This document shows, one piece after another, positions 12,627-22,974 of a DNA stretch of 64,000 nt. The first letter of the stretch is position 1; every line of letters begins with the position of its first letter. The translations under genes were made by a program, and so were the position numbers. This DNA comes from Azohydromonas caseinilytica (lineage in GTDB: Bacteria > Pseudomonadota > Gammaproteobacteria > Burkholderiales > Burkholderiaceae_C), in assembly GCF_012927045.1 (NCBI RefSeq), contig NZ_JABBFW010000006.1, positions 164,461 through 228,460 on the forward strand, read 5' to 3'. Below the pieces are notes generated by a model. The model was not told where the DNA came from and ran no database searches. It was given only the letters and a program-made list of their open reading frames with translations.

Positions 12627-15042
12627 GCGTCTTCAAGTCGCCGCTGGCCTGCGCCACCACTTCCTGCAGCAGGTCGCGCGCGCCCTCGGCGTCGCCGATC
12701 TGGACGAATTCCCCGGCCAGCTCCAGCTTGCGCTCCAGCGGGTCGCCCTCGGTGCCGAAGCCCGACAGCCCCATCTCCTCCAGCACCGAGGGCGTGGAGG
12801 TTTCATCCAGGTCCAGCGACAGGCTATCCAGGGCGAAAGGCAGCTTGGGCGCGGCCGACGCGGACGAAGGCAGCACCACTTCGGTGTCGAAATCCATGTC
12901 GGCCATCGGGTCGTCCTGCTGTGCGGGCACAGGGCTCGCGGCCTGCGCCGGCGTGGCCGCAGCCGCCGCAGCTGCAGCGGCCGCCGCACCCGCCCCGACC
13001 GCCACCGCGGCCGTCACGGCCTTGCCCGCGTCGGGACGCTTCTGCTCCGCGGACGGCGCCGGCACGTCGTCCAGCCGGCTCAGGTCCAGGTCCAGCCCCG
13101 CGCCGGCCGGCTGGGCCGGCGGCCGGCTGGGTTGCCAGGCGGACGGCGCCCGCGAGGCCGGGCCGGCCGCGGACGCCGTGGCGTAGAGCGGGTTGTCCGG
13201 ATCGATCTGCAGTCCCAGCTCGCAGGCCTTGGCCCAGTCCTCGCCCTGCCCCTGCGTGAGCTGCTGCACCTCCTGCGCCAGCTGCTCGAAGGCCTTCTTG
13301 TCATGCCGCTTGGCGTAGACCTCCAGCAGCTTCAGGCGCACGGGCAGCCGCTGCGGGCTGCTGTGCATCGCTTCCTTGAGGATTTCCTCGGCCTGCAGGT
13401 CGCGGCCATAGGCCAGGTACACGTCCGCCTCGGCCACCGGATCGACGTCGCCGATGGCGTCGAGCTGGCTCAGCGTGTAGTGCATCGCCGAGGCCGGCAC
13501 CTTCGACTCGCCCGTGTCCACCTGCTGGCCACCGCTGTGGCCGAAGAAGGACTCGGCCTGCAGCCGGCTTTCCATGAACGAGGTTTCGGTGGGCGACTTG
13601 GCGCGGCGGCGCCGCGCCAGCAGCGCCAGCACGGCCGCCACGCCCAGGCCGCCGGCCGCCAGGGCGGCCAGCACCCAGGGGCGCGACAGCAGGCCCAGCA
13701 GGCCCGTGTCCGCCTCCGCTTCGGCCGCGTTGGTGGCCACCGGCGGCATCACGTCCACCACAGCGGAGCCCGCCGAGGCCGCGGCCGTTGCCGCGGACGC
13801 TGCGGATGCAGGCGCCGACGCGGCAGCAACGGCCTCCGCGGACGAGGCTGCCGCCTCGGGCGCGGACGCGGGCATGCCCGACGCCGCCGCCTCGGCCGCG
13901 ACCGGGGCGGATGCCGGCGCGGCGCCCGGCGCATTGGGGCTGCCCCCGGCCAGCCGGCGCAGCTCCTCCACGTTGCGCGACAGCTCCGCCACGCGCTGGG
14001 CCTGCTCACGCCGCTCGGCCTCGCGCGCCAGCCGGGCTTCCAGGCCCGCGCCGTCGCCGCGCGACAGGTGCAGCCGGTCCGGCACGCTCGCGGGGGCGCG
14101 CCGGTCCTCGACCGCCGCCTCCACGGCGCCGCCGGAGCGACGCACCGAGTCCTCCACGCGCGCGGGTGGCACCGAGCCGGCCAGGCGTTGGCGGTAGGCG
14201 TTGAAGTCGGCGCTCTGCATGCGCACCACCTGGCGCGCCTCGCCGCGCGCCACCTGGGCCGCCTGCTGCGCCGTGGGCAGGTTCAGCACCACGTCGGCGC
14301 GCAGCCGGTTCATGTTCTGCCCGATGAAGGCGTGCGGGTTGCTGCGGTACAGCGCCACGAGCATCTGGTCCAGCGACACGCCCGCGGCCTGCTGCCGCGC
14401 GGCCACGCCGGAGAGCGTGTCGCCCCGGCGCACCACATAGCGCCCGGACTTGGCCTCGGCCGGGTTCGGCCGCGCACTGGCTGCGGGAGAAGGCGCGGCC
14501 TCGGTGGCCGGGCCCGTCACCGGGCCCGAGCTGCTGGTGCTCGGAGTGGGAAGCGGGGCTTCAGGCGGCGCGGCGCCCAGCAGCGGCGCGGTGAGCGGGA
14601 CCGGCGCGGAGGCGGCCTGGGCCACGGGCTGCGGCGCCTCGAACAGCAGCGTGTACTCGCGCGTCAGGCGGCCGCTGGCCCAATCGACTTCCAGGATCAG
14701 GTCCAGGAAGGCGTCCTGCACCGGCTGGTCACTGCTGATGCGCAGCACCGGCTGGCCGTCGGCGCGCTGCTGCAGGCTCACATGGGCCGCGGCCAGCGCG
14801 GGGCTGTAGTTCACCCCGGCACGGCCGAAGGCCTCGGGCGGCACGATGCGCGCCGCCAGGTTCTGCGTTTCCTCGGCGCCGACGAGCTCGATCTCGGCGC
14901 GCAGCGGCTCGCCGCGCCCCGACTGCAACGATATGCGCCCCAGGCTCAACGCCCAGGCGCTGCCGCAGACCGCCACACCCATCACGGCCGCGGCAACCCC
15001 TTGCAGCGCCCGCCGCCCTGCCTTCTCCGAGCTGATCCTCAA
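12595..15042 (-). CDS. fimV: FimV/HubP-type polar protein
   Basis: Large inner-membrane protein of about 815 residues. It has a signal/anchor segment near the start, a conserved FimV N-terminal domain (LSLGRISLQSGRGEPLRAEIEL), a LysM peptidoglycan-binding domain (RRGDTLSGVA) and a long Ala/Pro-rich linker. A transmembrane helix (VLAALAAGGLGVAAVLALLA) follows, then an acidic cytoplasmic region ending in the FimV C-terminal helical motif. Homologues organise the cell pole and type IV pili. I favour the TTG at 15042 because AAGGGACAGG precedes it well spaced; a GTG at 15081 is the alternative. Its place between asd and truA is standard in Burkholderiales. Confidence 0.88.
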   Translation of the reverse strand: MRISSEKAGRRALQGVAAAVMGVAVCGSAWALSLGRISLQSGRGEPLRAEIELVGAEETQNLAARIVPPEAFGRAGVNYSPALAAAHVSLQQRADGQPVLRISSDQPVQDAFLDLILEVDWASGRLTREYTLLFEAPQPVAQAASAPVPLTAPLLGAAPPEAPLPTPSTSSSGPVTGPATEAAPSPAASARPNPAEAKSGRYVVRRGDTLSGVAARQQAAGVSLDQMLVALYRSNPHAFIGQNMNRLRADVVLNLPTAQQAAQVARGEARQVVRMQSADFNAYRQRLAGSVPPARVEDSVRRSGGAVEAAVEDRRAPASVPDRLHLSRGDGAGLEARLAREAERREQAQRVAELSRNVEELRRLAGGSPNAPGAAPASAPVAAEAAASGMPASAPEAAASSAEAVAAASAPASAASAATAAASAGSAVVDVMPPVATNAAEAEADTGLLGLLSRPWVLAALAAGGLGVAAVLALLARRRRAKSPTETSFMESRLQAESFFGHSGGQQVDTGESKVPASAMHYTLSQLDAIGDVDPVAEADVYLAYGRDLQAEEILKEAMHSSPQRLPVRLKLLEVYAKRHDKKAFEQLAQEVQQLTQGQGEDWAKACELGLQIDPDNPLYATASAAGPASRAPSAWQPSRPPAQPAGAGLDLDLSRLDDVPAPSAEQKRPDAGKAVTAAVAVGAGAAAAAAAAAAATPAQAASPVPAQQDDPMADMDFDTEVVLPSSASAAPKLPFALDSLSLDLDETSTPSVLEEMGLSGFGTEGDPLERKLELAGEFVQIGDAEGARDLLQEVVAQASGDLKTRAEGMLASLV

Positions 15043-15156
15043 GACCTGTCCCTTTCCAAAGCCACGGCGGTGCCGAGCCACCGCCTGCGCCCCGACAGGG
15101 TCCGCCCAGAGCTAGCGCAACGCTGCTGGCGCGCAGGCTGTGTCGTCAGGCGCCGT

Positions 15157-16287
15157 TCAGCGCGACTCGACCAGCAGGCGCAGCATGCGGCGCAGCGGCT
15201 CGGCGGCGCCCCACAGCAGTTGGTCGCCGATGGTGAAGGCGCCCAGGTACTCCGGCCCCATCGCCAGCTTGCGCAGACGCCCCACCGGGATGGTCAGCGT
15301 GCCCGTCACGGCCACCGGCGTCAGGTCACGGACGGTGGCCTCGCGGGTGTTGGGCACGACCTTCACCCACTGGTTGTCGGCGGCGATCATTGCCTCGATA
15401 TCGGCCAGCGGCACGTCCTTCTTAAGCTTGAAGGTCAGCGCCTGGCTGTGGCAGCGCATGGCGCCGATGCGCACGCAGAAGCCATCGACCGGCACGGCCG
15501 GGCTGCTGAAGCCCTCGCCCTGGCCGAGGATCTTGTTGGTCTCGGCCATGCCCTTCCACTCCTCGCGCGACATGCCGTTGCCGAGGTCCTTGTCGATCCA
15601 GGGGATCAGCGAGCCACCCAGCGGCACGCCGAAGTTGGCCGTCTCGGCCTCGGTCAGCGCGCGCTGCTTCTCGACGATCTTGCGGTCGATCTCCAGGATC
15701 GCGCTCTTGGGGTCGTCCAGCAGGGCCTTGACCTCGGCGTTGAGCGTGCCGAACTGCGTCAGCAGCTCGCGCATGTGCTGCGCGCCGCCGCCGGAGGCGG
15801 CCTGGTAGGTCTGGGTGCTCATCCACTCGACCAGCCCGGCCTTGTACAGCGCGCCCACGCCCATGAGCATGCAGCTCACGGTGCAGTTGCCGCCGATCCA
15901 GTTGCGCCCGCCCTTGGCCAGCGCGTCCTTGATCACGGGCAGGTTCACCGGGTCCAGCACGATGACGGCATCGTCCTTCATGCGCAGCGAGGACGCCGCG
16001 TCGATCCAGTGGCCGTTCCAGCCCGCGGCGCGCAGCTTGGGATACACCTCGTTGGTGTAGTCGCCACCCTGGGCCGTGAGGATGATGTCGCAGCGCTTGA
16101 GCGCGTCGATGTCGAACGCGTCCTGCAGCTTGGTCTCGTTCTTCGCCATGGCCGGGGCGTTGCCACCGGCGTTGGAGGTCGAGAAGAACAGCGGCTCGAT
16201 CAGCTCGAAGTCGCCTTCGGCGCGCATGCGCTCCATCAGCACCGAGCCGACCATGCCGCGCCAGCCCACCAATCCCACGAGTGCCAT
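15157..16287 (-). CDS. asd: Aspartate-semialdehyde dehydrogenase
   Basis: Reduces aspartyl phosphate to aspartate semialdehyde, the branch point to Lys/DAP, Thr and Met. The 376-residue protein has the NADP site [12 protein letters not shown] and the catalytic Cys in GGNCTVS. Two ATGs are close together. The AAAGGA sequence abuts the first (16293) but is 6 nt from the second (16287), so the ribosome-binding site selects the second. It lies between leuB and fimV. Confidence 0.96.
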   Translation of the reverse strand: MALVGLVGWRGMVGSVLMERMRAEGDFELIEPLFFSTSNAGGNAPAMAKNETKLQDAFDIDALKRCDIILTAQGGDYTNEVYPKLRAAGWNGHWIDAASSLRMKDDAVIVLDPVNLPVIKDALAKGGRNWIGGNCTVSCMLMGVGALYKAGLVEWMSTQTYQAASGGGAQHMRELLTQFGTLNAEVKALLDDPKSAILEIDRKIVEKQRALTEAETANFGVPLGGSLIPWIDKDLGNGMSREEWKGMAETNKILGQGEGFSSPAVPVDGFCVRIGAMRCHSQALTFKLKKDVPLADIEAMIAADNQWVKVVPNTREATVRDLTPVAVTGTLTIPVGRLRKLAMGPEYLGAFTIGDQLLWGAAEPLRRMLRLLVESR

Positions 16288-16382
16288 CGTCATTCCTTTG
16301 AAAAAACTGCTTTCCCGGACCCCAGGTCTGCCGGCTCGTATCGCCGGGGTCCAGGGGAATGGGCGAGACGAACCGGAGCTGA

Positions 16383-17471
16383 TCAGCCCGTAATGGTTTT
16401 GCCCGTAATCGCCGCCACCACGGCGTCGCCCATCTCGCGCGTGCCCACCTTGCGGGTACCGTCGCTGTAGATGTCGGGCGTGCGCAGACCCGCGGCCAGC
16501 ACAGCGCGCACCGCCGACTCGATGCGGTCGGCGGCTTCGGGCTGGGCGAGGGTGTAGCGGAGCATCATGGCTGCGGACAGGATTGTAGCCAGCGGGTTTG
16601 CAACACCCTTACCAGCAATGTCCGGTGCGCTGCCATGGCTGGGCTCGTACAGGCCCTTGTTGTTGGCGTCCAGCGAGGCCGAGGGCAGCATGCCGATCGA
16701 GCCCGTGAGCATCGCCGCCTCGTCGGAGAGGATGTCGCCGAACATGTTGCCGGTGACAACCACGTCGAACTTCTTGGGCGCCTTCACCAGCTGCATCGCC
16801 GCGTTGTCCACGTACATGTGCTCCAGCTCCACGTCGGGATACTGGGCATGCACCTCGGTCACGATGTCCTTCCAGAACTGGAAGGTTTCCAGCACGTTGG
16901 CCTTGTCCACGCTGGTGACCTTCTTGCTGCGCCGGCGCGCGGCCTGGAAGGCCACGTGGGCGATGCGCTCGATCTCCGGGCGCGAGTAGCGCATCGTGTC
17001 GAAAGCCTCCTCGGCGCCAGGGAAATGCCCGTCCACCGCGGTGCGGCGACCGCGCGGCTGGCCGAAATAGATGTCGCCGGTGAGCTCGCGGATGATCAGG
17101 ATGTCCAGCCCCGCCACCAGCTCGGGCTTGAGGCTCGACGCGTGCGTGAGCTGCTCGTAGCACAGCGCCGGGCGCAGGTTGGCGAACAGGCCCAGGTGCT
17201 TGCGCAGGCCCAGGATCGCCTGCTCCGGGCGCAGCGCGCGCTCCAGCTTGTCGTACTTCCAGTCGCCCACGGCGCCGAACAGCACCGCGTCGGCGTCCTT
17301 GGCCAGCTGCAGGGTCGAGTCCGGCAGCGGATGGCCCTTGGCCTCGTAAGCCGCGCCACCGACCACCGCCTCTTCCAGCTCCAGCGGCAGCTCCAGCACG
17401 TTCAGGACCTTGACGGCCTCGGCCACGATCTCGGTGCCGATGCCATCGCCCGGCAGCACTGCAATCTTCAT
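16383..17471 (-). CDS. leuB: 3-isopropylmalate dehydrogenase
   Basis: Oxidative decarboxylation of 3-isopropylmalate in leucine synthesis. The 362-residue protein starts [15 protein letters not shown] and carries the [10 protein letters not shown] and [13 protein letters not shown] signatures with metal-binding Asp residues and a C-terminal [10 protein letters not shown] loop. GGAGAACAAGAC before the ATG supplies a good Shine-Dalgarno. It is the last leu gene of the leuC-leuD-leuB group. Confidence 0.97.
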   Translation of the reverse strand: MKIAVLPGDGIGTEIVAEAVKVLNVLELPLELEEAVVGGAAYEAKGHPLPDSTLQLAKDADAVLFGAVGDWKYDKLERALRPEQAILGLRKHLGLFANLRPALCYEQLTHASSLKPELVAGLDILIIRELTGDIYFGQPRGRRTAVDGHFPGAEEAFDTMRYSRPEIERIAHVAFQAARRRSKKVTSVDKANVLETFQFWKDIVTEVHAQYPDVELEHMYVDNAAMQLVKAPKKFDVVVTGNMFGDILSDEAAMLTGSIGMLPSASLDANNKGLYEPSHGSAPDIAGKGVANPLATILSAAMMLRYTLAQPEAADRIESAVRAVLAAGLRTPDIYSDGTRKVGTREMGDAVVAAITGKTITG

Positions 17472-17503
17472 GTCTTGTTCTCCAGTGAAAGTGAGACGGC
17501 GCT

Positions 17504-18151
17504 TCAGCGGCCGGTGTTGGCCAGCCAGGGCATGCGGGCCAGGCGCTCGCCCTCGAAGCGGGCGATCTTCTCGGCATGGCGCAGCGTCAGGCCGATGTCG
17601 TCGAAGCCGTTGACCAGGCAGTACTTGCGGAAGGGCTGCACGTCGAATTCGATCTCGCTGCCGTCGGGCCGCACCACGCGCTGGCGCGGCAGGTCGATGG
17701 TGAGCTGGAAGCCGGGGAACGCCGCCACGTCATCGAACAGCTTGTCCACCTCGTGCTCGGGCAGCACGATCGGCAGCAGGCCGTTCTTGAAGCAGTTGTT
17801 GAAGAAGATGTCGGCGAAGCTCGGCGCGATCAGCGCGCGGAAGCCGTACTGCTCCAGCGCCCAGGGCGCGTGCTCGCGGCTGGAGCCGCAGCCGAAGTTG
17901 GCGCGCGCCAGCAGGATCGAGGCGCCGGCGTAGCGCGGCTGGTTCAGCACGAAGTCGGGGTTGGGCTTGCGGCTGGCCGGGTCCTGGCCGGGCTCGCCGT
18001 GGTCCAGGTAGCGCCACTCGTCGAACAGGTTCGGGCCGAAGCCCGTGCGCTTGATCGACTTCAGGAACTGCTTCGGGATGATGGCGTCGGTGTCGACGTT
18101 GTCGCGGTCCATCGGGGCCACCAGGCCCTGGTGCACGGTGAAGGCTTGCAT
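17504..18151 (-). CDS. leuD: 3-isopropylmalate dehydratase, small subunit
   Basis: Swivel-domain partner of LeuC in isomerising 2- to 3-isopropylmalate. The 215-residue protein starts [30 protein letters not shown] and contains [15 protein letters not shown], the substrate-binding loop. The start is one base after the stop of the small lipoprotein gene upstream. Confidence 0.97.
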   Translation of the reverse strand: MQAFTVHQGLVAPMDRDNVDTDAIIPKQFLKSIKRTGFGPNLFDEWRYLDHGEPGQDPASRKPNPDFVLNQPRYAGASILLARANFGCGSSREHAPWALEQYGFRALIAPSFADIFFNNCFKNGLLPIVLPEHEVDKLFDDVAAFPGFQLTIDLPRQRVVRPDGSEIEFDVQPFRKYCLVNGFDDIGLTLRHAEKIARFEGERLARMPWLANTGR

Positions 18152-18152
18152 G

Positions 18153-18278
18153 TCACTTCGTCCTTGAGGCGTTTTCGATCGCTCCGCCCACGGCGCGGAT
18201 GTCGCGGCCCACGCCCTGGACCGTGTTGCAGGCGGCCAGCGCGGCCAGGACCAGCAGGGATGCCAAGAGTCGGTTCAT
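18153..18278 (-). CDS. Entericidin-type small lipoprotein
   Basis: A 41-residue ORF: Met-Asn-Arg, a hydrophobic stretch [14 protein letters not shown] with the lipobox Cys at residue 17, then [20 protein letters not shown]. The lipobox and the NTVQGxGxD...GxxIE pattern are the signature of EcnA/EcnB-like envelope lipoproteins. It sits between leuC (25 bp) and leuD (1 bp). Entericidin-like genes are commonly seen at this position in Burkholderiales. Known relatives form a toxin/antidote pair in enterics, but a lone copy has no proven role. Confidence 0.88.
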   Translation of the reverse strand: MNRLLASLLVLAALAACNTVQGVGRDIRAVGGAIENASRTK

Positions 18279-18303
18279 GGGTGTCTGGAGCGGAGAGTCA
18301 GGT

Positions 18304-19734
18304 TCAGGCGATGCGGCGCACGTCCACGAAATGGCCTTCCATCGCGGCGGCGGCGGCCATGGCCGGGCTGACGAGGTGCGTGCGGCCCCCGTTGCCCTGG
18401 CGCCCTTCGAAGTTGCGGTTGGAGGTGCTGGCGCAGCGCTCGCCCGGCTCCAGCCGGTCCGCGTTCATGGCCAGGCACATCGAGCAGCCCGGCTCGCGCC
18501 ATTCGAAGCCCGCGGCCTTGAAGATCTCGTGCAGCCCCTCGCGCTCGGCCTGCGCCTTGACCAGGCCCGAGCCCGGCACCACCAGCGCGGCCTTGACGTT
18601 GGCGGCGACCTTGCCGCCGATGCGCTTCACGACCTCGGCCGCCTCGCGCAGGTCCTCGATGCGGCTGTTGGTGCAGGAGCCGATGAACACCTTGTCCACG
18701 AACACGTCCGCCAGTGGCTTGCCCGGCTCCAGCCCCATGTAGCTCAGCGCGCGCTCCATGGCGCCGCGCTTGACGGCGTCCTTCTCCTGGTCGGGATCGG
18801 GCACGCGGTCCTCGATGGACAGCACCATCTCCGGCGAGGTGCCCCAGGTCACCTGCGGCTTGATCTGGCTGGCGTCGATCTCCACCACGCGGTCGAAATG
18901 CGCGCCCTCGTCCGAGTGCAGCGTGCGCCAGTGGGCCACGGCGGTTTCCCACTCGGCGTCGGTCTGCGGCGCGAAGGGGCGGCCCTTGACGTAGTTGAGG
19001 GTGGTCTGGTCCACGGCGACCAGGCCGGCGCGCGCACCGGCCTCGATGGCCATGTTGCACACCGTCATGCGGCCTTCCATCGACAGCGCGCGGATGGCCG
19101 AGCCGCCGAACTCGATCGTGTAGCCCGTGCCGCCGGCGGTGCCGATCCTGCCGATGATGGCCAGCACGATGTCCTTGGCGCCGCAGCCGCGCGGCAGCTG
19201 GCCCTCGACCTTGACCAGCATGTTCTTGGCCTTCTTGGCCAGCAGCGTCTGCGTGGCCATCACGTGCTCGACCTCGCTGGTGCCGATGCCGTGCGCCAGC
19301 GCGCCGAAGGCGCCGTGGGTGCTGGTGTGGCTGTCGCCGCACACCACGGTCATGCCCGGCAGCGTGGCGCCGTTCTCGGGGCCGATGACGTGCACGATGC
19401 CCTGGCGCTGGTCCATGAACGGGAAGTACGCCGCGGCGCCGAAGGCGCGGATGTTGGCGTCCAGCGTCGTGATCTGCTGCTTGCTGATCGGGTCGGCGAT
19501 GCCGTCGTAGCCGCGCTCCCAGCCGGTGGTGGGCGTGTTGTGGTCGGCGGTGGCGACGATGGAGCTGTTGCGCCAGGGCTTGCGGTTCGCCAGGCGCAGG
19601 CCTTCGAACGCCTGCGGGCTGGTCACTTCGTGCACCAGGTGGCGGTCGATGTAGAGGATGGCGGTGCCGTCTTCCTCGGTGTGGATGACGTGCTCATCCC
19701 ACAGCTTGTCGTAGAGCGTGCGTGCGGTGTTCAT
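18304..19734 (-). CDS. leuC: 3-isopropylmalate dehydratase, large subunit
   Basis: Iron-sulfur aconitase-family subunit for leucine synthesis. The 476-residue protein starts [15 protein letters not shown] and has the 4Fe-4S ligands in FIGSCTNSR and CSMCLAMN. The ATG overlaps the stop of the LysR-type regulator gene upstream (ATGA), so translation of the two is likely coupled. The extended upstream frame is coding for LysR in another frame, so the internal ATG is the start. Confidence 0.97.
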   Translation of the reverse strand: MNTARTLYDKLWDEHVIHTEEDGTAILYIDRHLVHEVTSPQAFEGLRLANRKPWRNSSIVATADHNTPTTGWERGYDGIADPISKQQITTLDANIRAFGAAAYFPFMDQRQGIVHVIGPENGATLPGMTVVCGDSHTSTHGAFGALAHGIGTSEVEHVMATQTLLAKKAKNMLVKVEGQLPRGCGAKDIVLAIIGRIGTAGGTGYTIEFGGSAIRALSMEGRMTVCNMAIEAGARAGLVAVDQTTLNYVKGRPFAPQTDAEWETAVAHWRTLHSDEGAHFDRVVEIDASQIKPQVTWGTSPEMVLSIEDRVPDPDQEKDAVKRGAMERALSYMGLEPGKPLADVFVDKVFIGSCTNSRIEDLREAAEVVKRIGGKVAANVKAALVVPGSGLVKAQAEREGLHEIFKAAGFEWREPGCSMCLAMNADRLEPGERCASTSNRNFEGRQGNGGRTHLVSPAMAAAAAMEGHFVDVRRIA

Positions 19735-20657
19735 GGCGTCGGGATCAGGGTGGAAGAAGCGCCGGCCGCCTGAAGCGGCGCGGCCAGGGAATCGATGAAG
19801 CGCTGCACCAGCGTGGGCAGCCGCTCCTGCTTGCGGACCGCGATCTGGTACTCGCGCTCCGCCCAAGGCTCGTCCAGGCGCAGCACCTGGAGATCGAAGA
19901 GTTGCGAGAAGCGCTCGGCCACCACGGCGGGCAGGATCGCCACGCCCAGGCCGGCGCCCACGAGCTGTGCAATGGCGTCAAAGCCATGCACCTGCAGCCG
20001 GGTGTTGAGCGTGCGGCCGCGCTCGGTGGCCTGCTCGCGCATGAATTCCTGCACCGCCGCGCCCACGTGCAGGCCGACCAGGTCGTAGTCCAGCAGGGCC
20101 TCGAAGCGCACCGACGGCTCGTCCGCCAGCGCATGCCCGGCCGGCACGATCACGGCCAGCGTGCCGCGGCGCCAGGGCCGCGTGGCGAGCTGCGGCTCCA
20201 GCACCGGCGGCACGAAGATGCCCACGTCGGCATGCCCCTCGGCCACCGCCGCCTGCACCTCGGCGCTGGTCATGTCCTCCAGGCTGATGCGGATGAGCGG
20301 ATGCGCACGGGTGAAAGCCGCCAGCGGCGGCGGCAGGCATTCGGCGATGGCGCTGGCGTTGGCCGCCAGGCGCAGATGGCCCTTGAGCCCGCGCGCGTAC
20401 TCGACGACTTCGCTTTCCAGCGCGTGCAGCGAGGCATTGAGGGCGCGGATGTGGCGCACCAGGGCGCGGCCGGCATCGGTGATCTCCACGCCGCGCGCGC
20501 GGCGCTCGAACAGCACCACGCCCAGGCGTGCTTCCAGGTCCGACAGCCGCTTGCTTGCGGCTGCCAGCGCCAGGTGCTCGCGCTCCGCGGCGCGCGTGAG
20601 GCTGCCGGTCTCGGCAATCGCGAGCACGAGGTTGAGGCTGAGGAGGTCGAAACGCAT
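19731..20657 (-). CDS. LysR-type transcriptional regulator upstream of leuC
   Basis: A 308-residue regulator with an N-terminal winged HTH ([33 protein letters not shown], split here only by family knowledge) and a periplasmic-binding-like effector domain. It is on the same strand as leuC and overlaps it by 4 bp, not divergent as most LysR genes are. It is therefore probably part of the leu operon and may respond to a pathway intermediate. The effector is not predictable from sequence. The start [10 protein letters not shown] at 20657 agrees with the family. Confidence 0.9.
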   Translation of the reverse strand: MRFDLLSLNLVLAIAETGSLTRAAEREHLALAAASKRLSDLEARLGVVLFERRARGVEITDAGRALVRHIRALNASLHALESEVVEYARGLKGHLRLAANASAIAECLPPPLAAFTRAHPLIRISLEDMTSAEVQAAVAEGHADVGIFVPPVLEPQLATRPWRRGTLAVIVPAGHALADEPSVRFEALLDYDLVGLHVGAAVQEFMREQATERGRTLNTRLQVHGFDAIAQLVGAGLGVAILPAVVAERFSQLFDLQVLRLDEPWAEREYQIAVRKQERLPTLVQRFIDSLAAPLQAAGASSTLIPTP

Positions 20658-20791
20658 GCCGGTTTTCGTCAAGGCTCGCCATGTTGCCTTGACGCGGCAC
20701 GAAGGGTCATCGGCATTCAGCAATCCAGCCTTCGCAGCGCACGAAGGCTTGGTGCTCGGACAAGCCCAGAAAACCTTGGGAACCAAGAGAT

Positions 20792-20834
20792 CCCGTTCGG
20801 GCTGAGCCCTTCGACCGGGCTCAGGGCGAACGGG
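20792..20834. repeat. REP-like palindrome
   Basis: An 18-bp arm CCCGTTCGGGCTGAGCCC pairs with GGGCTCAGGGCGAACGGG across a 7-nt loop, with two mismatches. It lies between selD and the LysR gene, where it may also stop transcription. Its CGTTCG...GAACGG ends resemble the repeats at 27545-27767. Confidence 0.75.
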
Positions 20835-20868
20835 TGAAGAGGTGTCCGGCGACTGGGCGAAATCCCTG

Positions 20869-21930
20869 TCAGCCCACCAGCAGCCGCGCGCCCTCGCCCG
20901 CCGGCAGCACCTCGCCGACCTCGGCGGCCAAGTCGAAGCCGTGGCGGCGGAACAGCGCCAGCACGTCGGGCACGGCGGACGCCTCGCAGCTCACCAGCAG
21001 GCCGCCGCTGGTCTGCGGATCGGTCAGCAGCGAGCGCTCCAGGTCGCCCAGGCTGTCGCCGAGTTGCACCTCGGCACCGTAGCCCAGCCAGTTTCGGCCG
21101 GAGGCGCCGGTGATGAAGCCTTGCACCGCCAGCTCGCGCACGCCGGGCAGCAGCGGCACCGCGTTCCAGTTCAGGCGCACCCGGGTGTTGGACCCGCGCG
21201 CCAGCTCCAGCGCATGGCCGGCCAAGCCGAAGCCGGTGACGTCGGTGATGGCGTGCACGGCCTCCAGCGCGGCCAGCGCCGGGCCCGGCGTGTTGAGCTG
21301 GGTGGTGCTGGCGATCATCTGGGCGTAGCCCTCGGCACCGAGCTGCTCCTTCTTGAGCGCGGCCGAGTACACGCCCACGCCCAGCGGCTTGCCCAGCACC
21401 AGGCGGTCGCCGGGGCGGGCGTCGGCATTGCGGCGCACGCGCTTGGGATGCACCAGGCCCAGCGCGACCAGGCCGTAGATGGGCTCGACCGAATCGATGG
21501 TGTGGCCGCCGGCGATGGGGATGCCGGCCTCGCGGCACACCGCCTGGCCGCCTTCGAGGATGCGGCCGATGGTCTGGGCGGGCAGCACGTTGATGGGCAT
21601 GCCCACCAGCGCCAGCGCCATGATCGGCGTGCCGCCCATGGCGTAGACGTCGGAGATGGCGTTGGTGGCGGCGATGCGGCCGAAGTCGAAGGGGTCATCG
21701 ACGATCGGCATGAAGAAGTCGGTGGTGGCGATCAGCGCCTGCTCGTCGTTGAGCTGGTAGACGGCGGCGTCGTCGGCGGTCTCGATGCCCACCAGCAGCT
21801 GCGGCGGCACCGGCATGGCGGCAGTGGTCTTGAGGATCTCGCTGAGCACGCCGGGGGCGATCTTGCAGCCGCAGCCGCCGCCGTGCGAAAGCGAGGTCAG
21901 GCGGGGCGTGGTCGGGGCGGGGGCGTTCAT
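20869..21930 (-). CDS. selD: Selenide, water dikinase (SelD/SenC)
   Basis: Makes selenophosphate from selenide and ATP. The 353-residue protein has the catalytic GGGCGCK motif (Cys20, Lys23), the cysteine rather than selenocysteine form. It also has DDAAVY and the ATP-site phrase DVYAMGGTP, and DVTGFGLAGHA later. The ATG overlaps the stop of the senB-like gene by 4 bp, so the two are coupled. In selenoneine clusters the SelD homologue next to SenB is called SenC. No selA, selB or mnmH gene is present in the window. Confidence 0.95.
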   Translation of the reverse strand: MNAPAPTTPRLTSLSHGGGCGCKIAPGVLSEILKTTAAMPVPPQLLVGIETADDAAVYQLNDEQALIATTDFFMPIVDDPFDFGRIAATNAISDVYAMGGTPIMALALVGMPINVLPAQTIGRILEGGQAVCREAGIPIAGGHTIDSVEPIYGLVALGLVHPKRVRRNADARPGDRLVLGKPLGVGVYSAALKKEQLGAEGYAQMIASTTQLNTPGPALAALEAVHAITDVTGFGLAGHALELARGSNTRVRLNWNAVPLLPGVRELAVQGFITGASGRNWLGYGAEVQLGDSLGDLERSLLTDPQTSGGLLVSCEASAVPDVLALFRRHGFDLAAEVGEVLPAGEGARLLVG

Positions 21931-22913
21931 GGACAAGGCATCTCCAGCAGGTCGGCCATCAGGGCGCGCAGGGTGTGTCGTTCGCGCGCCGGCTCGAACA
22001 GCGGCGCGCGCAGCGCGGCGGCCGCGGACAGGGCCGGCAGCATAGCGGGCTCGTCCAGACACCTTTCGATCAGGGTCGCGAGCGCCGCGGCGGCGCCGGG
22101 CCCGAACAGGCCGGGGTAGTCCGCGCCCAGCAGCCCGACATGACCCGGGATGCGCGAGGCCAGCACCGGCGTGCCGCTGGCCACCGCCTCCACCACCACC
22201 GTGGGCGCGCCCTCCACCACGCTGGCGTTGACCAGCACATGCGCCCGGGCGATGCGCTCGCGGGTTTCAGCGTGCGGCAGCGCATCAAGCCATTCATAGG
22301 CGGGCAGTTCGACCTGCAGCGCGCGCGCCTGTGTGCCCAGCGCCTCATCGAGCGCGCCCCCCACATGCTGAAAACGCCAGTCGCCGCGTCCGGCCAGCCG
22401 GCGCAGCGCGGCCCAGGCCGTGGCCGGGTCTTTTTCAGCGCGCAGGTGGCCGACCATGACGATCTGCAACGGTGGTGTGGGCGGACACGCCACCGCCGGT
22501 CCGGGTTCAACACTGGGGAAGCACACCACCGCCTTGTCGCGCCAGGGTGCGGGCACGTCGTCCACGGCGCGCTCCTGCAGCACGACCAGCCGCCGCGCCA
22601 GTGCCAGCGAGCGCTGCGCATCCGCATCGTGGTGGATGTCGCGGTAGAGGTCTGTGCCGGTCAGCGCCAGCGCGATGGGTTTATGAGGCTGCGCCTGGGC
22701 CCAGGCGGCGATGCTCTCGGCGCTGCGGCGCGCGTGCAGCGCCAGCAGCACGTCGGCCGCCTCGCCGCGCCAGCGGTCGGTCAGCAGCACCTCGAAGGGC
22801 CCGTCCAGCAGGCGCGCCCAGCGGCTGGCGGTGTGCCAGTTGCCGTTGTTGGCGGCGGCCAGCGCGGGGGTGACGAGGCAGATGCGGGGACGGGAACCTG
22901 GGGTACTGCTCAT
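21927..22913 (-). CDS. senB: SenB-like selenosugar synthase (TIGR04348-type glycosyltransferase)
   Basis: A 328-residue GT-B glycosyltransferase with hallmarks of the family found beside selD: an N-terminal ICLVTPA, a GNWHTASRWARLL stretch, ALHARRSAESI and LTGTDLYRDI. The C-terminal donor-binding region has VVEGAPTVVVEAVASGTPVLAS. Characterised SenB makes a selenosugar from a UDP-sugar and selenophosphate, the C-Se bond-forming step in selenoneine synthesis. The neighbours selD (overlapping) and egtD (61 bp upstream) fit that role. Substrate identity is inferred from family and context. Confidence 0.87.
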   Translation of the reverse strand: MSSTPGSRPRICLVTPALAAANNGNWHTASRWARLLDGPFEVLLTDRWRGEAADVLLALHARRSAESIAAWAQAQPHKPIALALTGTDLYRDIHHDADAQRSLALARRLVVLQERAVDDVPAPWRDKAVVCFPSVEPGPAVACPPTPPLQIVMVGHLRAEKDPATAWAALRRLAGRGDWRFQHVGGALDEALGTQARALQVELPAYEWLDALPHAETRERIARAHVLVNASVVEGAPTVVVEAVASGTPVLASRIPGHVGLLGADYPGLFGPGAAAALATLIERCLDEPAMLPALSAAAALRAPLFEPARERHTLRALMADLLEMPCP

Positions 22914-22974
22914 CGGCCGCGGTTATAGCGGCCTGCCGGCGGGCCGGCGCCGGCAGGGACACACGAGTGCCGCG

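Noticed and set aside
12541-16470. A 1309-codon open frame opposite truA, fimV and asd
   Set aside because: It spans three well-identified genes on the other strand, is Arg/His/Gln-rich as expected of a shadow frame, and has no recognisable domain.
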